The position numbers and the translations under genes were made by a program. The notes below the pieces were generated by a model that ran no database searches, was not told where the DNA came from, and saw only the letters and a program-made list of their open reading frames with translations. Shown here piece after piece: positions 24,703 to 32,831 of a stretch of DNA of 64,000 bases. This DNA comes from Wenxinia marina DSM 24838 (lineage in GTDB: Bacteria; Pseudomonadota; Alphaproteobacteria; Rhodobacterales; Rhodobacteraceae): positions 1 to 64,000 of the forward strand of contig NZ_KB902287.1 of assembly GCF_000379485.1 (NCBI RefSeq), in the 5' to 3' direction. Within the stretch, counting starts at the first letter, position 1. Each line of letters starts with the position of its first letter.

Positions 24703-25056
24703 TCAGTTGGACTCGGTGGAGTCCATCCCGTTCATCTCCACGACCACCGTCTCGAGGTCCAGGAGTTCCACTTCCTCGTGGCCCTCGCAGGCCGCGGCGA
24801 TGGCGCGGACGTTGTCGTTGATGGTGTCCACGTCGCCGATCGCGTCGTCCGGCAGCTCGACCATCGCCGCCATGTCGACGCCGAGCGATTCGGCGTAGTC
24901 GGTCTGCGTCGAGGCTTCCGCTTCCAGGAAGTCGCCGCAGTCCACGCCGACGAGGTCCAGCGCCTCGACGTTGCCGTCGTCCTGCTGCGCGAACGCGGCG
25001 CCACCGAGGGTCAGGGCCAGGCCGAAGGCCGCGGCGAACTTGGTCACATGGGTCAT
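24703..25056 (-). CDS. Periplasmic HdeA/HdeB-like small acidic protein
   Basis: 117 residues: signal peptide (THVTKFAAAFGLALTLGGAA, cleavage before QQDDG), then a strongly acidic helical domain with two Cys (VDCGDFLEAE and AAACEGHEEV) spaced about as in HdeA-type acid-stress chaperones, where they form one disulfide. The overall pattern (C-x-x-F near the start, C..LLDLE near the end) supports the fold, but similarity is distant. AAGGAG ribosome binding site. Confidence 0.55.
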   Translation of the reverse strand: MTHVTKFAAAFGLALTLGGAAFAQQDDGNVEALDLVGVDCGDFLEAEASTQTDYAESLGVDMAAMVELPDDAIGDVDTINDNVRAIAAACEGHEEVELLDLETVVVEMNGMDSTESN

Positions 25057-25172
25057 CTTTACTCTCCTTCAGGCGGCCGGCCCCTGCCGGTCCATCGCGC
25101 TGACAATGCCGGAGGAAGTAGAACGTTCCCGCATGTGACGGCCGGCTCACCTGCGCGTGAGCGGCCGACGGC

Positions 25173-25865
25173 TCACTGCACCCCGAGGCGCGTCACAAGC
25201 TCCTTGAGCGTGCGCCGTCCTTCGTCGGTCCAGTCCGCCGTGCGCGACTGCCACAGCGTCGCCTGGCTGGAATGGATCATCCCGTCGGCGAGGATCTTGA
25301 GGCCGTTCGCGCGCAGCGTCTCGCCGGTGGAGGTGATGTCGGCGATCGCCTCGGCCGTCTCGGCCCCGACGGTGCCCTCGGTGGCGCCCTGGCTGTCGAC
25401 GAGGGCGTAGTCGGCGACCCCGTGCTCGCGCAGGAACTCGCGCACCAGGCGGTGGTACTTGGTCGCGATCCGCAGGCGGTGGCCGTGGCGGTGGCGGAAG
25501 GCGGCGGCGGCGGCGTCGAGGTCGTCGAGCGTGTCGACATCCACCCAGGCCTGCGGCACCGCGACGACGAGGTCGGCCCGGCCGAAGCCCATCGGCGCCA
25601 GCTCGGTCAGCCGCAGCTCCCACAGCGGCACCTTCTCGTGCACCAGGTCCGAGCCGGTGACGCCGAGATGCAGCCGCCCGGCCGCCAGCTCGCGCGGGAT
25701 CTCGCCGGCGGACAGCAGGATCAGCTCCAGCCCGTCGATCCCCTCGGCGACGGCGGCATAGTCGCGCTCGGACCCGGCGCGGCGCAGGCCGATGCCGCGC
25801 TCGCCGAACCAGGCGACGGTCTTGTCCATCAGCCGCCCCTTGGACGGCACGCCCAGCCGGATCAT
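25173..25865 (-). CDS. hisG: ATP phosphoribosyltransferase, short form
   Basis: 230 residues, the short HisG that lacks the C-terminal regulatory domain and needs HisZ. It catalyses the first step of histidine synthesis. N-terminal LGVPSKGRLMDKT and the PRPP-binding loop DSQGATEGTVGAETAEAIAD (about 166-185) are intact. The start overlaps the hisZ stop by 4 bases (ATGA), making the last gene of hisS-hisZ-hisG. Confidence 0.95.
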   Translation of the reverse strand: MIRLGVPSKGRLMDKTVAWFGERGIGLRRAGSERDYAAVAEGIDGLELILLSAGEIPRELAAGRLHLGVTGSDLVHEKVPLWELRLTELAPMGFGRADLVVAVPQAWVDVDTLDDLDAAAAAFRHRHGHRLRIATKYHRLVREFLREHGVADYALVDSQGATEGTVGAETAEAIADITSTGETLRANGLKILADGMIHSSQATLWQSRTADWTDEGRRTLKELVTRLGVQ

Positions 25866-26953
25866 GCGCCGCCCCCCGCCACCAGCGCGAGGTCGGGCCG
25901 GATCACGCCGCCCACCGCGGGAACGGACCGCCCCTGCCCCAGCACCTTCGTCAGCGCGTCATAGCGCCCGCCGGTCGCCACCGGCGGCAGCTCCGGCCGG
26001 CCCTCGGCGACGAGGCCGAAGACGAAGCCGTCGTAGTATTCCAGCGCCGTGCGCCCGTAGCTGCCCTCGAACTGCAGGGTGCCCACGTCGATGCCGCGCC
26101 GGGCCATCGCGTCCAGCCGGGCCGCCATCCGCGCCACCGCGGGCCGCGTCGCCGGCAGGTCGACGGCGAGGTCGCGCAGGTGGCTGAGCGCGTCGGGCGC
26201 CGGCGCCCGGATCGCCACCATCTCGTCCAGCAGCGCGCGCTCCTCGTCCGACAAGGGCGGCGCGGCGGCATCCTCGCGCAGGGCGGCGATCCGCGCCTCC
26301 ACCTCGGCCCGCGAGCGCTTGCCGATGTCGGGACCGGCCCCGTCGAACGGGTCGCCGAGGCCGAGCAGGCGCACCCGGCTCGGCGGCACCGCGCCGCGCC
26401 CTCCGAACCGGTCGAGCAGCGCCCGGAAGCGCCGCGGCCGCCAGATGTGCCGCAGCAGCGCGGCCTTGCGCGCCTCGGTGGTCCGCAGGCCCCGCACGGC
26501 CGCGATCAGCAGGCCGACATCGCCGATCGCACCCGTCAGGCCGAGGCCCGACAGCGCGCCCGCGACGGTGGCGAAGACCTCGGCGTCGGCCTCGGCCGGA
26601 TCGTCGCCGCCGAACAGCTCGAAGCCCACCTGGACGTATTCGTTGGCCCGGGCTTCGTCGACCTCCTGCCGCCGGAACACCTCGCCGGCATAGGTGTAGC
26701 GGGCGGGGTCGGCGCCGCTCTCCATGTGCATCTGCACCACCGGCACGGTGAAGTCGGGGCGCAGCATCATCTCGCCCCGCAGCGGATCGGCAGTGACGTA
26801 GGCCCGCGCGCGGATATCCTCGCCGTAGAGGTCGAGAAGGACGTCGGCCGGCTGCAGGATCGCCGCCTCGACGGGCTGCGCCCCGGCGGCGCGGAAATGC
26901 ACCGACAGCCGCGCCGCCTCGGCGCGCAGGTCAGGGGTGGGGGCGGCGGTCAC
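25862..26953 (-). CDS. hisZ: ATP phosphoribosyltransferase regulatory subunit
   Basis: 363 residues with a class II aminoacyl-tRNA synthetase-like core ([62 protein letters not shown]) but lacking the full HisRS motifs. It forms a hetero-octamer with short HisG and gives histidine feedback. GTG start overlapping the hisS stop (GTGA). Confidence 0.93.
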   Translation of the reverse strand: MTAAPTPDLRAEAARLSVHFRAAGAQPVEAAILQPADVLLDLYGEDIRARAYVTADPLRGEMMLRPDFTVPVVQMHMESGADPARYTYAGEVFRRQEVDEARANEYVQVGFELFGGDDPAEADAEVFATVAGALSGLGLTGAIGDVGLLIAAVRGLRTTEARKAALLRHIWRPRRFRALLDRFGGRGAVPPSRVRLLGLGDPFDGAGPDIGKRSRAEVEARIAALREDAAAPPLSDEERALLDEMVAIRAPAPDALSHLRDLAVDLPATRPAVARMAARLDAMARRGIDVGTLQFEGSYGRTALEYYDGFVFGLVAEGRPELPPVATGGRYDALTKVLGQGRSVPAVGGVIRPDLALVAGGGA

Positions 26954-28512
26954 CGGTCCAGCATCGCCCGGACGGTGGCGACGAGGTCGCCGCGCGGCAC
27001 CTCGACCTGGGAGGGGTTCTCCTTCCACTCCTCCAGGGACGCGTCGGCCGCGATCCGCGCGCCGAGGACAAGGTCCTTCACCTGCACCACGCCGCGCTCG
27101 AACTCCTGGCTGCCGGCGATCACCGCCGCCGGGCTGCCGCGCCGGTCCGCGTATTTCAGCTGGTTGCCGAAGTTCTTGGGGTTGCCGAGGTACACTTCGG
27201 CCCGGACGCCCGCGCTCCGCAACTCCGCCGCCATGGCGAGATAGTCAGCCATCCGCTCCCGGTCCATCACCGTCACGATGACCGGCCCCCGCGCCGCCGC
27301 GCCCCCGATCCGCCCCTTGGCGCGCAGCGCGGCGAGCAGCCGGTCGACGCCGATCGACACGCCCGTCGCCGGCACCTCCTGCCCGGTGAAGCGCTTCACG
27401 AGGTCGTCGTACCGCCCCCCGCCCGCGACCGAGCCGAACCGCTGCGGCCGCCCCTTCTCGTCCGCGATCTCGAAGGTCAGCTCGGCCTCGAACACGGGTC
27501 CGGTGTAGTAGCCGAGGCCGCGGACGACGGAGGGGTCGACCGAGATTTGCTTTTCTGAATAGCCCTGGTTTTCAGCGTAGCCTACAATTTCAAGGAGTTC
27601 GCTTACGCCGGCGGTACCCTCCTTGCTATCCGCTACAAGCCTCCCGAGTGACTCGAGTATCTTCCTGTTCCAGTCGAGAATTGAGGCACCGTAGATCGGT
27701 TGATCTCGATTGATGACTTCACCGGTGTTCAGGCGCCTGACGTCATCGCTGGCATCGATGAAGCGAAATAGCAGATCGGCCTGTTCGTCCCCCAGACCCG
27801 CACCTTTGGTGAAATCCCCGCTCTCGTCCGTGCGCCCCTCGCCCAGCAGCGCCCGCACGCCCTTCGGGCCCAGCCGGTCCAGCTTGTCGATGGCGCGCAG
27901 CACGATGCCGCGCTCATTCGCCCTGTCCTCGCCGCCGAGGCCTGCGACCTCCATCACCCCGTTCAGGACCTTGCGGTTGTTCACCTTCACCACGTAGTCG
28001 CCGCGCGGGATGCCGACCTCTTCCAGCGTGTCGCACAGCATCATGCAGATCTCGGCGTCCGCCGCGACGGACGCGGTGCCCACCGTATCGGCGTCGCACT
28101 GGTAGAACTGCCGGAACCGCCCCGGCCCCGGCTTCTCGTTCCGCCAGACCGGCCCCATCGCGTAGCGCCGGTAGGGCGTCGGCAGATCGTTGCGATGCTG
28201 CGCGAAGACCCGCGCCAGCGGCGCGGTCAGGTCGTAGCGCAGCGCCAGCCAGTCGCCGGCCTTCTCCGCGCCCTCGTCCTCCTGCCAGGCGAAGACGCCC
28301 TCGTTCGGGCGGTCCACGTCGGGCAGGAACTTGCCCAGCGCCTCCACCGTCTCGACGCCGCTCGTCTCCAGCGCGTCGAAGCCGTAGCGGTGGTAGACGC
28401 CCGCGATGGTCGACAGCATCGCCGCGCGCTCGGTCACCTCGGCACCGAAATAGTCGCGAAACCCCTTGGGCGTCTCGGCCCGGGGGCGGCGCGGTCCCTT
28501 GTCCTTGGCCAT
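26950..28512 (-). CDS. hisS: Histidyl-tRNA synthetase
   Basis: 520 residues, within the alphaproteobacterial range. Motif 1 follows FRDYFGAE; motif 2 [20 protein letters not shown] at about residues 120-139; the His-specific loop [15 protein letters not shown] near 325; motif 3 [25 protein letters not shown] near 380-400; C-terminal anticodon-binding domain. The bases coding residues about 244-324 are far poorer in GC (hand count about 52%) than the rest and use codons such as ATA-poor but TTT/AAA-rich forms, suggesting a recombined tract in the insertion domain. First gene of hisS-hisZ-hisG. Confidence 0.96.
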   Translation of the reverse strand: MAKDKGPRRPRAETPKGFRDYFGAEVTERAAMLSTIAGVYHRYGFDALETSGVETVEALGKFLPDVDRPNEGVFAWQEDEGAEKAGDWLALRYDLTAPLARVFAQHRNDLPTPYRRYAMGPVWRNEKPGPGRFRQFYQCDADTVGTASVAADAEICMMLCDTLEEVGIPRGDYVVKVNNRKVLNGVMEVAGLGGEDRANERGIVLRAIDKLDRLGPKGVRALLGEGRTDESGDFTKGAGLGDEQADLLFRFIDASDDVRRLNTGEVINRDQPIYGASILDWNRKILESLGRLVADSKEGTAGVSELLEIVGYAENQGYSEKQISVDPSVVRGLGYYTGPVFEAELTFEIADEKGRPQRFGSVAGGGRYDDLVKRFTGQEVPATGVSIGVDRLLAALRAKGRIGGAAARGPVIVTVMDRERMADYLAMAAELRSAGVRAEVYLGNPKNFGNQLKYADRRGSPAAVIAGSQEFERGVVQVKDLVLGARIAADASLEEWKENPSQVEVPRGDLVATVRAMLDR

Positions 28513-28605
28513 CAGGCGGGCTCCCGGCTGCGTCTGGTGAGGTCGCGGGCGGCTCTACCGCAGCGGCGGCGGGGCGGCAAGCGCGGGGCGGCGGGCTGTC
28601 CTCCA

Positions 28606-28710
28606 AGCGGAGCGCCGGTGGCTGCTGTCGGAGGGGGGCCTTCTGCCCCCCGCGTGCTGGCGCACACCCCCCCCCGAGGATATTTATGGCTCGGTGAGAG
28701 GAAATTAGGG
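28606..28710 (+). repeat. Repeat family F2, copy 3 (A-type tail)
   Basis: Head remnant cggagcgccggtggc, then ggggggcc-ttct-gccccc, and the tail gaggatatttatggctcggt plus gagagg. It sits in the 452-bp gap between hisS and the Lrp gene and points toward copy 4. Between the two (28711-28851) there is a ttaaggttaatg motif and GC-rich sequence without a gene. Confidence 0.75.
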
Positions 28711-28851
28711 GCGCGTTAAGGTTAATGCGGCACGCTGGCGACGCGGTACAGGCTGGGAAGCCGATGACCGTGCGACGTGAGAGGGGACCCGTCGTCCTCT
28801 CGGCGGCGGGGCGGGCGGGCCCGAGGCACCTCCCGGTCCGCCGCTCCCCTT

Positions 28852-28963
28852 GTCCCTCTCACCGAGCCATAAATATCCCCAGGGGGAGTCCGGCCCCTCA
28901 GGCCGGACGGGGGCGGGACGCCCCCCGAACGCAAGGAAAATGCGCCGCAAGGCGCTCCGCCGG
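28852..28963 (-). repeat. Repeat family F2, copy 4 (full unit, A-type tail)
   Basis: On the minus strand: head gatccggcggagcgcc...ggcgcattttccttgcgtt, a G/C hairpin, gtccggcc...ggccggac, then gggatatttatggctcggtg plus agagg. It aligns block by block with copy 1 and starts directly at the stop codon of the Lrp gene, in the opposite orientation to copy 3. Confidence 0.75.
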
Positions 28964-28964
28964 A

Positions 28965-29423
28965 TCAGAGCGGCAGCGCCGTCGTGTACTTCATCTGCCG
29001 CAGCGAGAACGCGGACACGACCGAGCGCACGTGCGGCGCGCGCAGGAGGGCGTGGGTCATGAACCGCTCGTACGCCTCGACGTCGGCGCAGCGGATCTTC
29101 AGCATGTAGTCCGCCGTCCCCGCCATTGCGTGCGCCTCCATGATCTCGGGATGGGTCTCGACGATCCGGGCGAGGCCGGCCAGCGCCTCCTCGGAATGGT
29201 CCTCCAGCGTCACCTGGGCGAACACGCAGAGCCCCGCGCCCGCCTTCTTCGGGTCCAGCAGCGCCACCCGTGCCCGGATCAGCCCCGCCTCCTGGAACTC
29301 GTTCAGCTTGCGCCACGCGGTCGAGGCAGCCATGCCGGCCCGCCGGCCCAGCTCCGCCACGGGCTGTGACGCGTCGGATTGCAGCTCCTTCAGGAGCGCA
29401 CGCTCGGGATCGGTCAGTTTCAC
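28965..29423 (-). CDS. Lrp/AsnC-family transcriptional regulator
   Basis: 152 residues: N-terminal winged HTH (LTDPERALLKELQSDASQPV, ELGRRAGMAASTAWRKLNEF) and a C-terminal RAM ligand-binding domain (VETHPEIMEAHAMAGTADYM, RSVVSAFSLRQMKYTTALPL). The GTG at 29423 is chosen because it begins the HTH; in-frame upstream codons are unconserved. It is divergent from phhA, so it probably senses an aromatic or branched amino acid and controls phenylalanine hydroxylase. Confidence 0.9.
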   Translation of the reverse strand: MKLTDPERALLKELQSDASQPVAELGRRAGMAASTAWRKLNEFQEAGLIRARVALLDPKKAGAGLCVFAQVTLEDHSEEALAGLARIVETHPEIMEAHAMAGTADYMLKIRCADVEAYERFMTHALLRAPHVRSVVSAFSLRQMKYTTALPL

Positions 29424-29478
29424 AATGCGGCCTTCAACGAAATGTCTGCTCCACAGACTGCCCCCATCCGCACGATCC

Positions 29479-29497
29479 GGCAAGAAATCTTCCTGCC
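29479..29497. promoter_or_regulatory. Imperfect palindrome in the lrp-phhA intergenic region
   Basis: ggcaagaaatcttcctgcc is symmetric at most positions around a central T, is AT-richer than its surroundings, and lies midway between the divergent starts. Degenerate 15-19 bp dyads of this kind are typical Lrp-family sites. The assignment to the adjacent regulator is inferred from position. Confidence 0.4.
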
Positions 29498-29532
29498 CGG
29501 GGGCCACATTGAACGGCGAGAGGAGACCCGCC

Positions 29533-30318
29533 ATGGCCAAGGACACCGCCTACCGCTCGAAGGACGCCGGTCCCGACGGCCGCTACGCCTACACGCCGGA
29601 CGAGGATGCCGTCTGGGGCGAGCTGTTCGACCGCCAGATGACCACCCTGCCCGGCCGGATGACGCCGGACTACCTGGACGGCGTGAAGAAGCTCGGCCTC
29701 ACCAACGCCCGCGTCCCGCAGGTCGCCGACATCGACCCCCGTCTCGCCGCGCTGACCGGCGCCGGCGTCGAGGGCGTGCCGGCGATCATCCCGCCGAAGC
29801 AGTTCTTCGGCCTGCTCGCCCAGCGGAAGTTCCCGATCGCGACGTTCCTGCGCCGCCGCGAGGAGATGGACTACATCGAGGAGCCGGACCTCTTCCACGA
29901 GGTGTTCGGCCACTGCCCGCTGCTGACGAACCGTCCCTACGCCGACTTCGTCGAGCGGTTCGGCCAGACTGCGCTGTCGCTGCCCAGGGGCATGAACTGG
30001 CAGATGTTCCGCCTGTTCTGGTTCACCGTCGAGTTCGGCATGATCCGCACGGACGAGGGCCTGCGCGCCTACGGCGCCGGCCTCGCCTCGTCGCCGTCCG
30101 AGCTGGAGAACGCCTTCTCCGGCCGGGCCGAGATGCGCGACTTCGACCTGATGGAGGTGCTGCGCACGCCCTACCGCATCGACATCGTGCAGCCGGTCTA
30201 CTTCGTCATCGACAGCTTCGAACAGCTCGCCGGCCTGCTCGACGCCGACATCGCAGGTGCGGTCGCGCGGGCGAAGGAGCTGGGCGACCTGCCCCCGGCC
30301 TTCGACCCGGCGGCGTAG
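29533..30318 (+). CDS. phhA: Phenylalanine 4-monooxygenase
   Basis: 261 residues, the bacterial single-domain size. Non-haem iron and tetrahydrobiopterin-dependent conversion of phenylalanine to tyrosine. Iron ligands are visible in LFHEVFGHCPLL (two His, about residues 122 and 127) and the Glu in FWFTVEFGMI (about 168); pterin site DIDPRLAALTG, IPPKQFFGLLAQRKFP. AGGAG upstream of ATG. Divergent from an Lrp-type regulator. Confidence 0.95.
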   Translation: MAKDTAYRSKDAGPDGRYAYTPDEDAVWGELFDRQMTTLPGRMTPDYLDGVKKLGLTNARVPQVADIDPRLAALTGAGVEGVPAIIPPKQFFGLLAQRKFPIATFLRRREEMDYIEEPDLFHEVFGHCPLLTNRPYADFVERFGQTALSLPRGMNWQMFRLFWFTVEFGMIRTDEGLRAYGAGLASSPSELENAFSGRAEMRDFDLMEVLRTPYRIDIVQPVYFVIDSFEQLAGLLDADIAGAVARAKELGDLPPAFDPAA

Positions 30319-30325
30319 AGTGGCG

Positions 30326-30405
30326 CGTCCCGGGCCTGACCCGGGACCTCGGCCGGGCCGGGCGCTCCGATCGCGCGGGGCCCCGGGTCAGGCCCGGGGC
30401 GGGTG
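30326..30405. repeat. Palindromic repeat family R1, intact intergenic copy
   Basis: Left arm gtcccgggcctgacccggga plus cctcg, a loop of about 27 bases (gccgggccgggcgctcc...), then right arm ggggccccgggtcaggccc plus ggggcgggtg. The arms are inverted copies of each other, so the transcript would form one long hairpin. It lies 8 bases after the phhA stop and may act as its transcript end. This copy defines the unit used for comparison with 273, 21681 and the dnaE copies. Confidence 0.8.
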
Positions 30406-30468
30406 TTCCGGTTCGCCGGCATCCGCCCCCCCCTTGGCAGCGCCGGTCACGTTTCCTACCTCCGCGGC

Positions 30469-30660
30469 ATGACCGATATCCGACACATCGAAGAGAAGAT
30501 CGCGCACCTGACGCGCACCTGCGACGACCTCAGCGACGTCGTGGCCCGGCAGGAGCGCGAGATCGCGGCGCTGACGCGGCGGGTGCAGGTGCTGATGGAG
30601 CGGGAGGCCGAGCGGGAGGTGGCGCAGGACACGCCGATCACGCCGCCGCCGCACTGGTGA
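30469..30660 (+). CDS. slyX: SlyX family protein
   Basis: 63 residues, all one coiled coil (HIEEKIAHLTRTCDDLSDVV, then EREIAALTRRVQVLMERE) ending with the typical PPPHW tail of SlyX. Its role is unknown. It lies downstream of phhA behind an R1 repeat and converges on the next gene. Confidence 0.85.
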   Translation: MTDIRHIEEKIAHLTRTCDDLSDVVARQEREIAALTRRVQVLMEREAEREVAQDTPITPPPHW

Positions 30661-30664
30661 GAGC

Positions 30665-31219
30665 CTAGTTCTCGAAGTCCATCGCCACGATCTCGCCGCC
30701 CGAGAGCAGGACGTCGGCCCAGTCGCCGGACGAGCCGAAGGCGCGGTAGACCGTCAGGAACGCCGTCTGCTGCGCCACGCCCTCCAGGCCCGACTCGCAG
30801 GCCTGCCCGGCGCTGCCGCAGCCGCGGACCTGCTCGTAGGCCGCGTCCGTCGGCGTGAACGCGCCGCCGCCGTCGCCGTAGCGCAGCGCCTCGTGCGTCG
30901 CGACGTCGCCGAACAGCGCGAGCGCGGCGGTGAACTGCCGGGGGCAGCCGTCGTTGAACCCGGTAAGGTAGTGGGTCCGCAGCGTCGTCGATTGCGGCTG
31001 CGTGTCGTACAGCTCGAACCCCGCCGCCGTGGCGATCCGCGTGCCGAGGTCCGCGTCCGGCGTCTCGCAGGAGGTGGCGAACTCGCCGTAGGGCAGGTTC
31101 TGCCCCGGTGCCACGGCCACGAGAGTCATCGCCAGGCCTGCCACGTTCGGCGACACCGCGCCGGAACAGGCGCCAAGCGTCACGGCGCAGAGCGCCGCCA
31201 GACCGGTTCTCATCATCAT
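30665..31219 (-). CDS. Putative lipoprotein, unknown function
   Basis: 184 residues with a lipoprotein signal (RTGLAALCAVTLGAC, lipobox LGAC at about residue 18). The mature part has five more Cys (SCETPDADLG, NDGCPRQF, VRGCGSAGQACESG), suggesting disulfides in the periplasm, and a C-terminal VYRAFGSSGDWADVLLSGGE. I do not recognise the family. Confidence 0.65.
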   Translation of the reverse strand: MMMRTGLAALCAVTLGACSGAVSPNVAGLAMTLVAVAPGQNLPYGEFATSCETPDADLGTRIATAAGFELYDTQPQSTTLRTHYLTGFNDGCPRQFTAALALFGDVATHEALRYGDGGGAFTPTDAAYEQVRGCGSAGQACESGLEGVAQQTAFLTVYRAFGSSGDWADVLLSGGEIVAMDFEN

Positions 31220-31279
31220 CTCGCATCCCCCTCGGATCGGCGAGCAGATAGCACGGGCCGGCGGCGCGGTCGAATCCGT

Positions 31280-32821
31280 CTACAGCAGCCAGGCGATCGG
31301 CAGGCGGCTTGCCGCGCGGACCAGCAGGCGGGTGCCGGCGCGGGTGCCCGGATCGTGCCGCCAGACCGCCCCATCCGAGCCGGTCCAGGTCAGCCCGCCG
31401 CCCGGCGCCGCCGTTACCTCCCACGCCAGCGGGCGGATCTCGCTGTCGAACCGCTCCTCCAGCACCGCCGCAAGGCGCTCACTCTCGATCAGCACCCCGT
31501 TTTCGCAGTTCAGGTTCAGCGAGCGCTGGTCGAAATTGTAGGACCCGATGAAGACCCGCGCCCCGTCGGCCGAGAAGGATTTGGCATGCAGGCTGGCCGT
31601 GCCCTTGCCGATCAGGCGGGTGTCGACGCGCCGCGCCTCCTCGCGCCCGAGGACGGGCCGCAGCTCGAACAGCTGCACGCCGGCGCGGGCGAGCGCGCGG
31701 CGGTAGCGGATGTAGCCGGAATGGACGAGCGTGACGTCCGTCGATTCCAGCGCGTTGGTCAGGACCCGGACCCTGACCCCGGCCCGCGCCAGCGAGATCA
31801 GGTAGGCCGCGCCGCGCCGCTCGGGCACGAAGTAGGCCGAGATGAGGGTGAGCGACCGCTTCGGCGCGACCCGTCCCTCGATCAGCCGGTCGAGCAGGCG
31901 CGACGGATCCTTGCCGTCGCCCAGCGCCTTCCTGGGATCGTCGCTGACGAGGTCGACGCGGCACCAGTCGAGGGGCAGCTCGCCCTTCAGGATCGCGTCC
32001 ATCGGCCCCCGTGCCTCGACCTCGGCCAGGAGGCGCGCCACCTCGCCCCCCGCGCGGTACGGCACCAACGCGGAGTCGAGGCTGCCGAGCCGCGGCGGCG
32101 CCAGCAGCCAGCCGGCGGGATAGGCCGACGCCGAGGTCCAGTAGCGCTGGAAATCGTGCGCCGTCTCGGCCGCGCCCTCCCCGACGGCGAGCGCGTCGAG
32201 GTCGCGGTAATGCGCCTCGCCGTGGCCGAAGTAGATGTCGCCGATGTTGCGGCCGCCGACGATGGTGGCGATGCCGTCCGCTGTCAGCGACTTGTTGTGC
32301 ATCCGCCGGTTCAGGCGGGGGAAGTCGAACAGGTAGTTCAGCGCCTTGGGCCGCCGCAGGACGAACGGGTTGAAGAGACGCACCTCGGCGTTCGGCTGGG
32401 CGTCCAGCTCGGCCAGCAGGTCGTCCAGCGCCGGGATGCCGTTGTCGTCGATCAGGAGGCGGACGCTGACGCCGCGGTCGGCCGCCTTGCGCAGTTCGTC
32501 CAGCAGGAGAAGGCCGGTCACGTCGCGCTGCCAGATGTAGTATTGCACGTCCAGCCGCCGCGCCGCCGCACGGATCAGGGCCACCCGCAGGGCGAAGGCG
32601 CCGGGGCCGCCGGGGATCGGCATGACGCCGGACCGGCCGGGATGGGCGGCGATGGCGGCGCCGAACGCCTCGGCCAGCGCGCCGCCCTCGGGCACCGGGG
32701 CGGGCGGCGGGTCGATCCGGCGCGACAGGTCCGGCAGACTCCAGATCCGCCGGCCGAGCAGCACGAGAAAGACGGCCACCAGGGCGAGGGTGGCGAGGAT
32801 CGCGATCAGGATCGTCTGCAT
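31280..32821 (-). CDS. Phospholipase D family protein (cardiolipin synthase-like)
   Basis: 513 residues: N-terminal membrane anchor (ILIAILATLALVAVFLVLLG), then two PLD domains, each with an HKD motif: HNKSLTADG...GGRNI (about residue 178) and HAKSFSADG...GSYNFD (about residue 415). The family hydrolyses or transfers phosphatidyl groups; a cardiolipin synthase role is plausible but not proven. Its start lies just inside the 3' end region of dnaE, so it is probably co-transcribed. Confidence 0.82.
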   Translation of the reverse strand: MQTILIAILATLALVAVFLVLLGRRIWSLPDLSRRIDPPPAPVPEGGALAEAFGAAIAAHPGRSGVMPIPGGPGAFALRVALIRAAARRLDVQYYIWQRDVTGLLLLDELRKAADRGVSVRLLIDDNGIPALDDLLAELDAQPNAEVRLFNPFVLRRPKALNYLFDFPRLNRRMHNKSLTADGIATIVGGRNIGDIYFGHGEAHYRDLDALAVGEGAAETAHDFQRYWTSASAYPAGWLLAPPRLGSLDSALVPYRAGGEVARLLAEVEARGPMDAILKGELPLDWCRVDLVSDDPRKALGDGKDPSRLLDRLIEGRVAPKRSLTLISAYFVPERRGAAYLISLARAGVRVRVLTNALESTDVTLVHSGYIRYRRALARAGVQLFELRPVLGREEARRVDTRLIGKGTASLHAKSFSADGARVFIGSYNFDQRSLNLNCENGVLIESERLAAVLEERFDSEIRPLAWEVTAAPGGGLTWTGSDGAVWRHDPGTRAGTRLLVRAASRLPIAWLL

Positions 32822-32831
32822 CGGGATCCGG

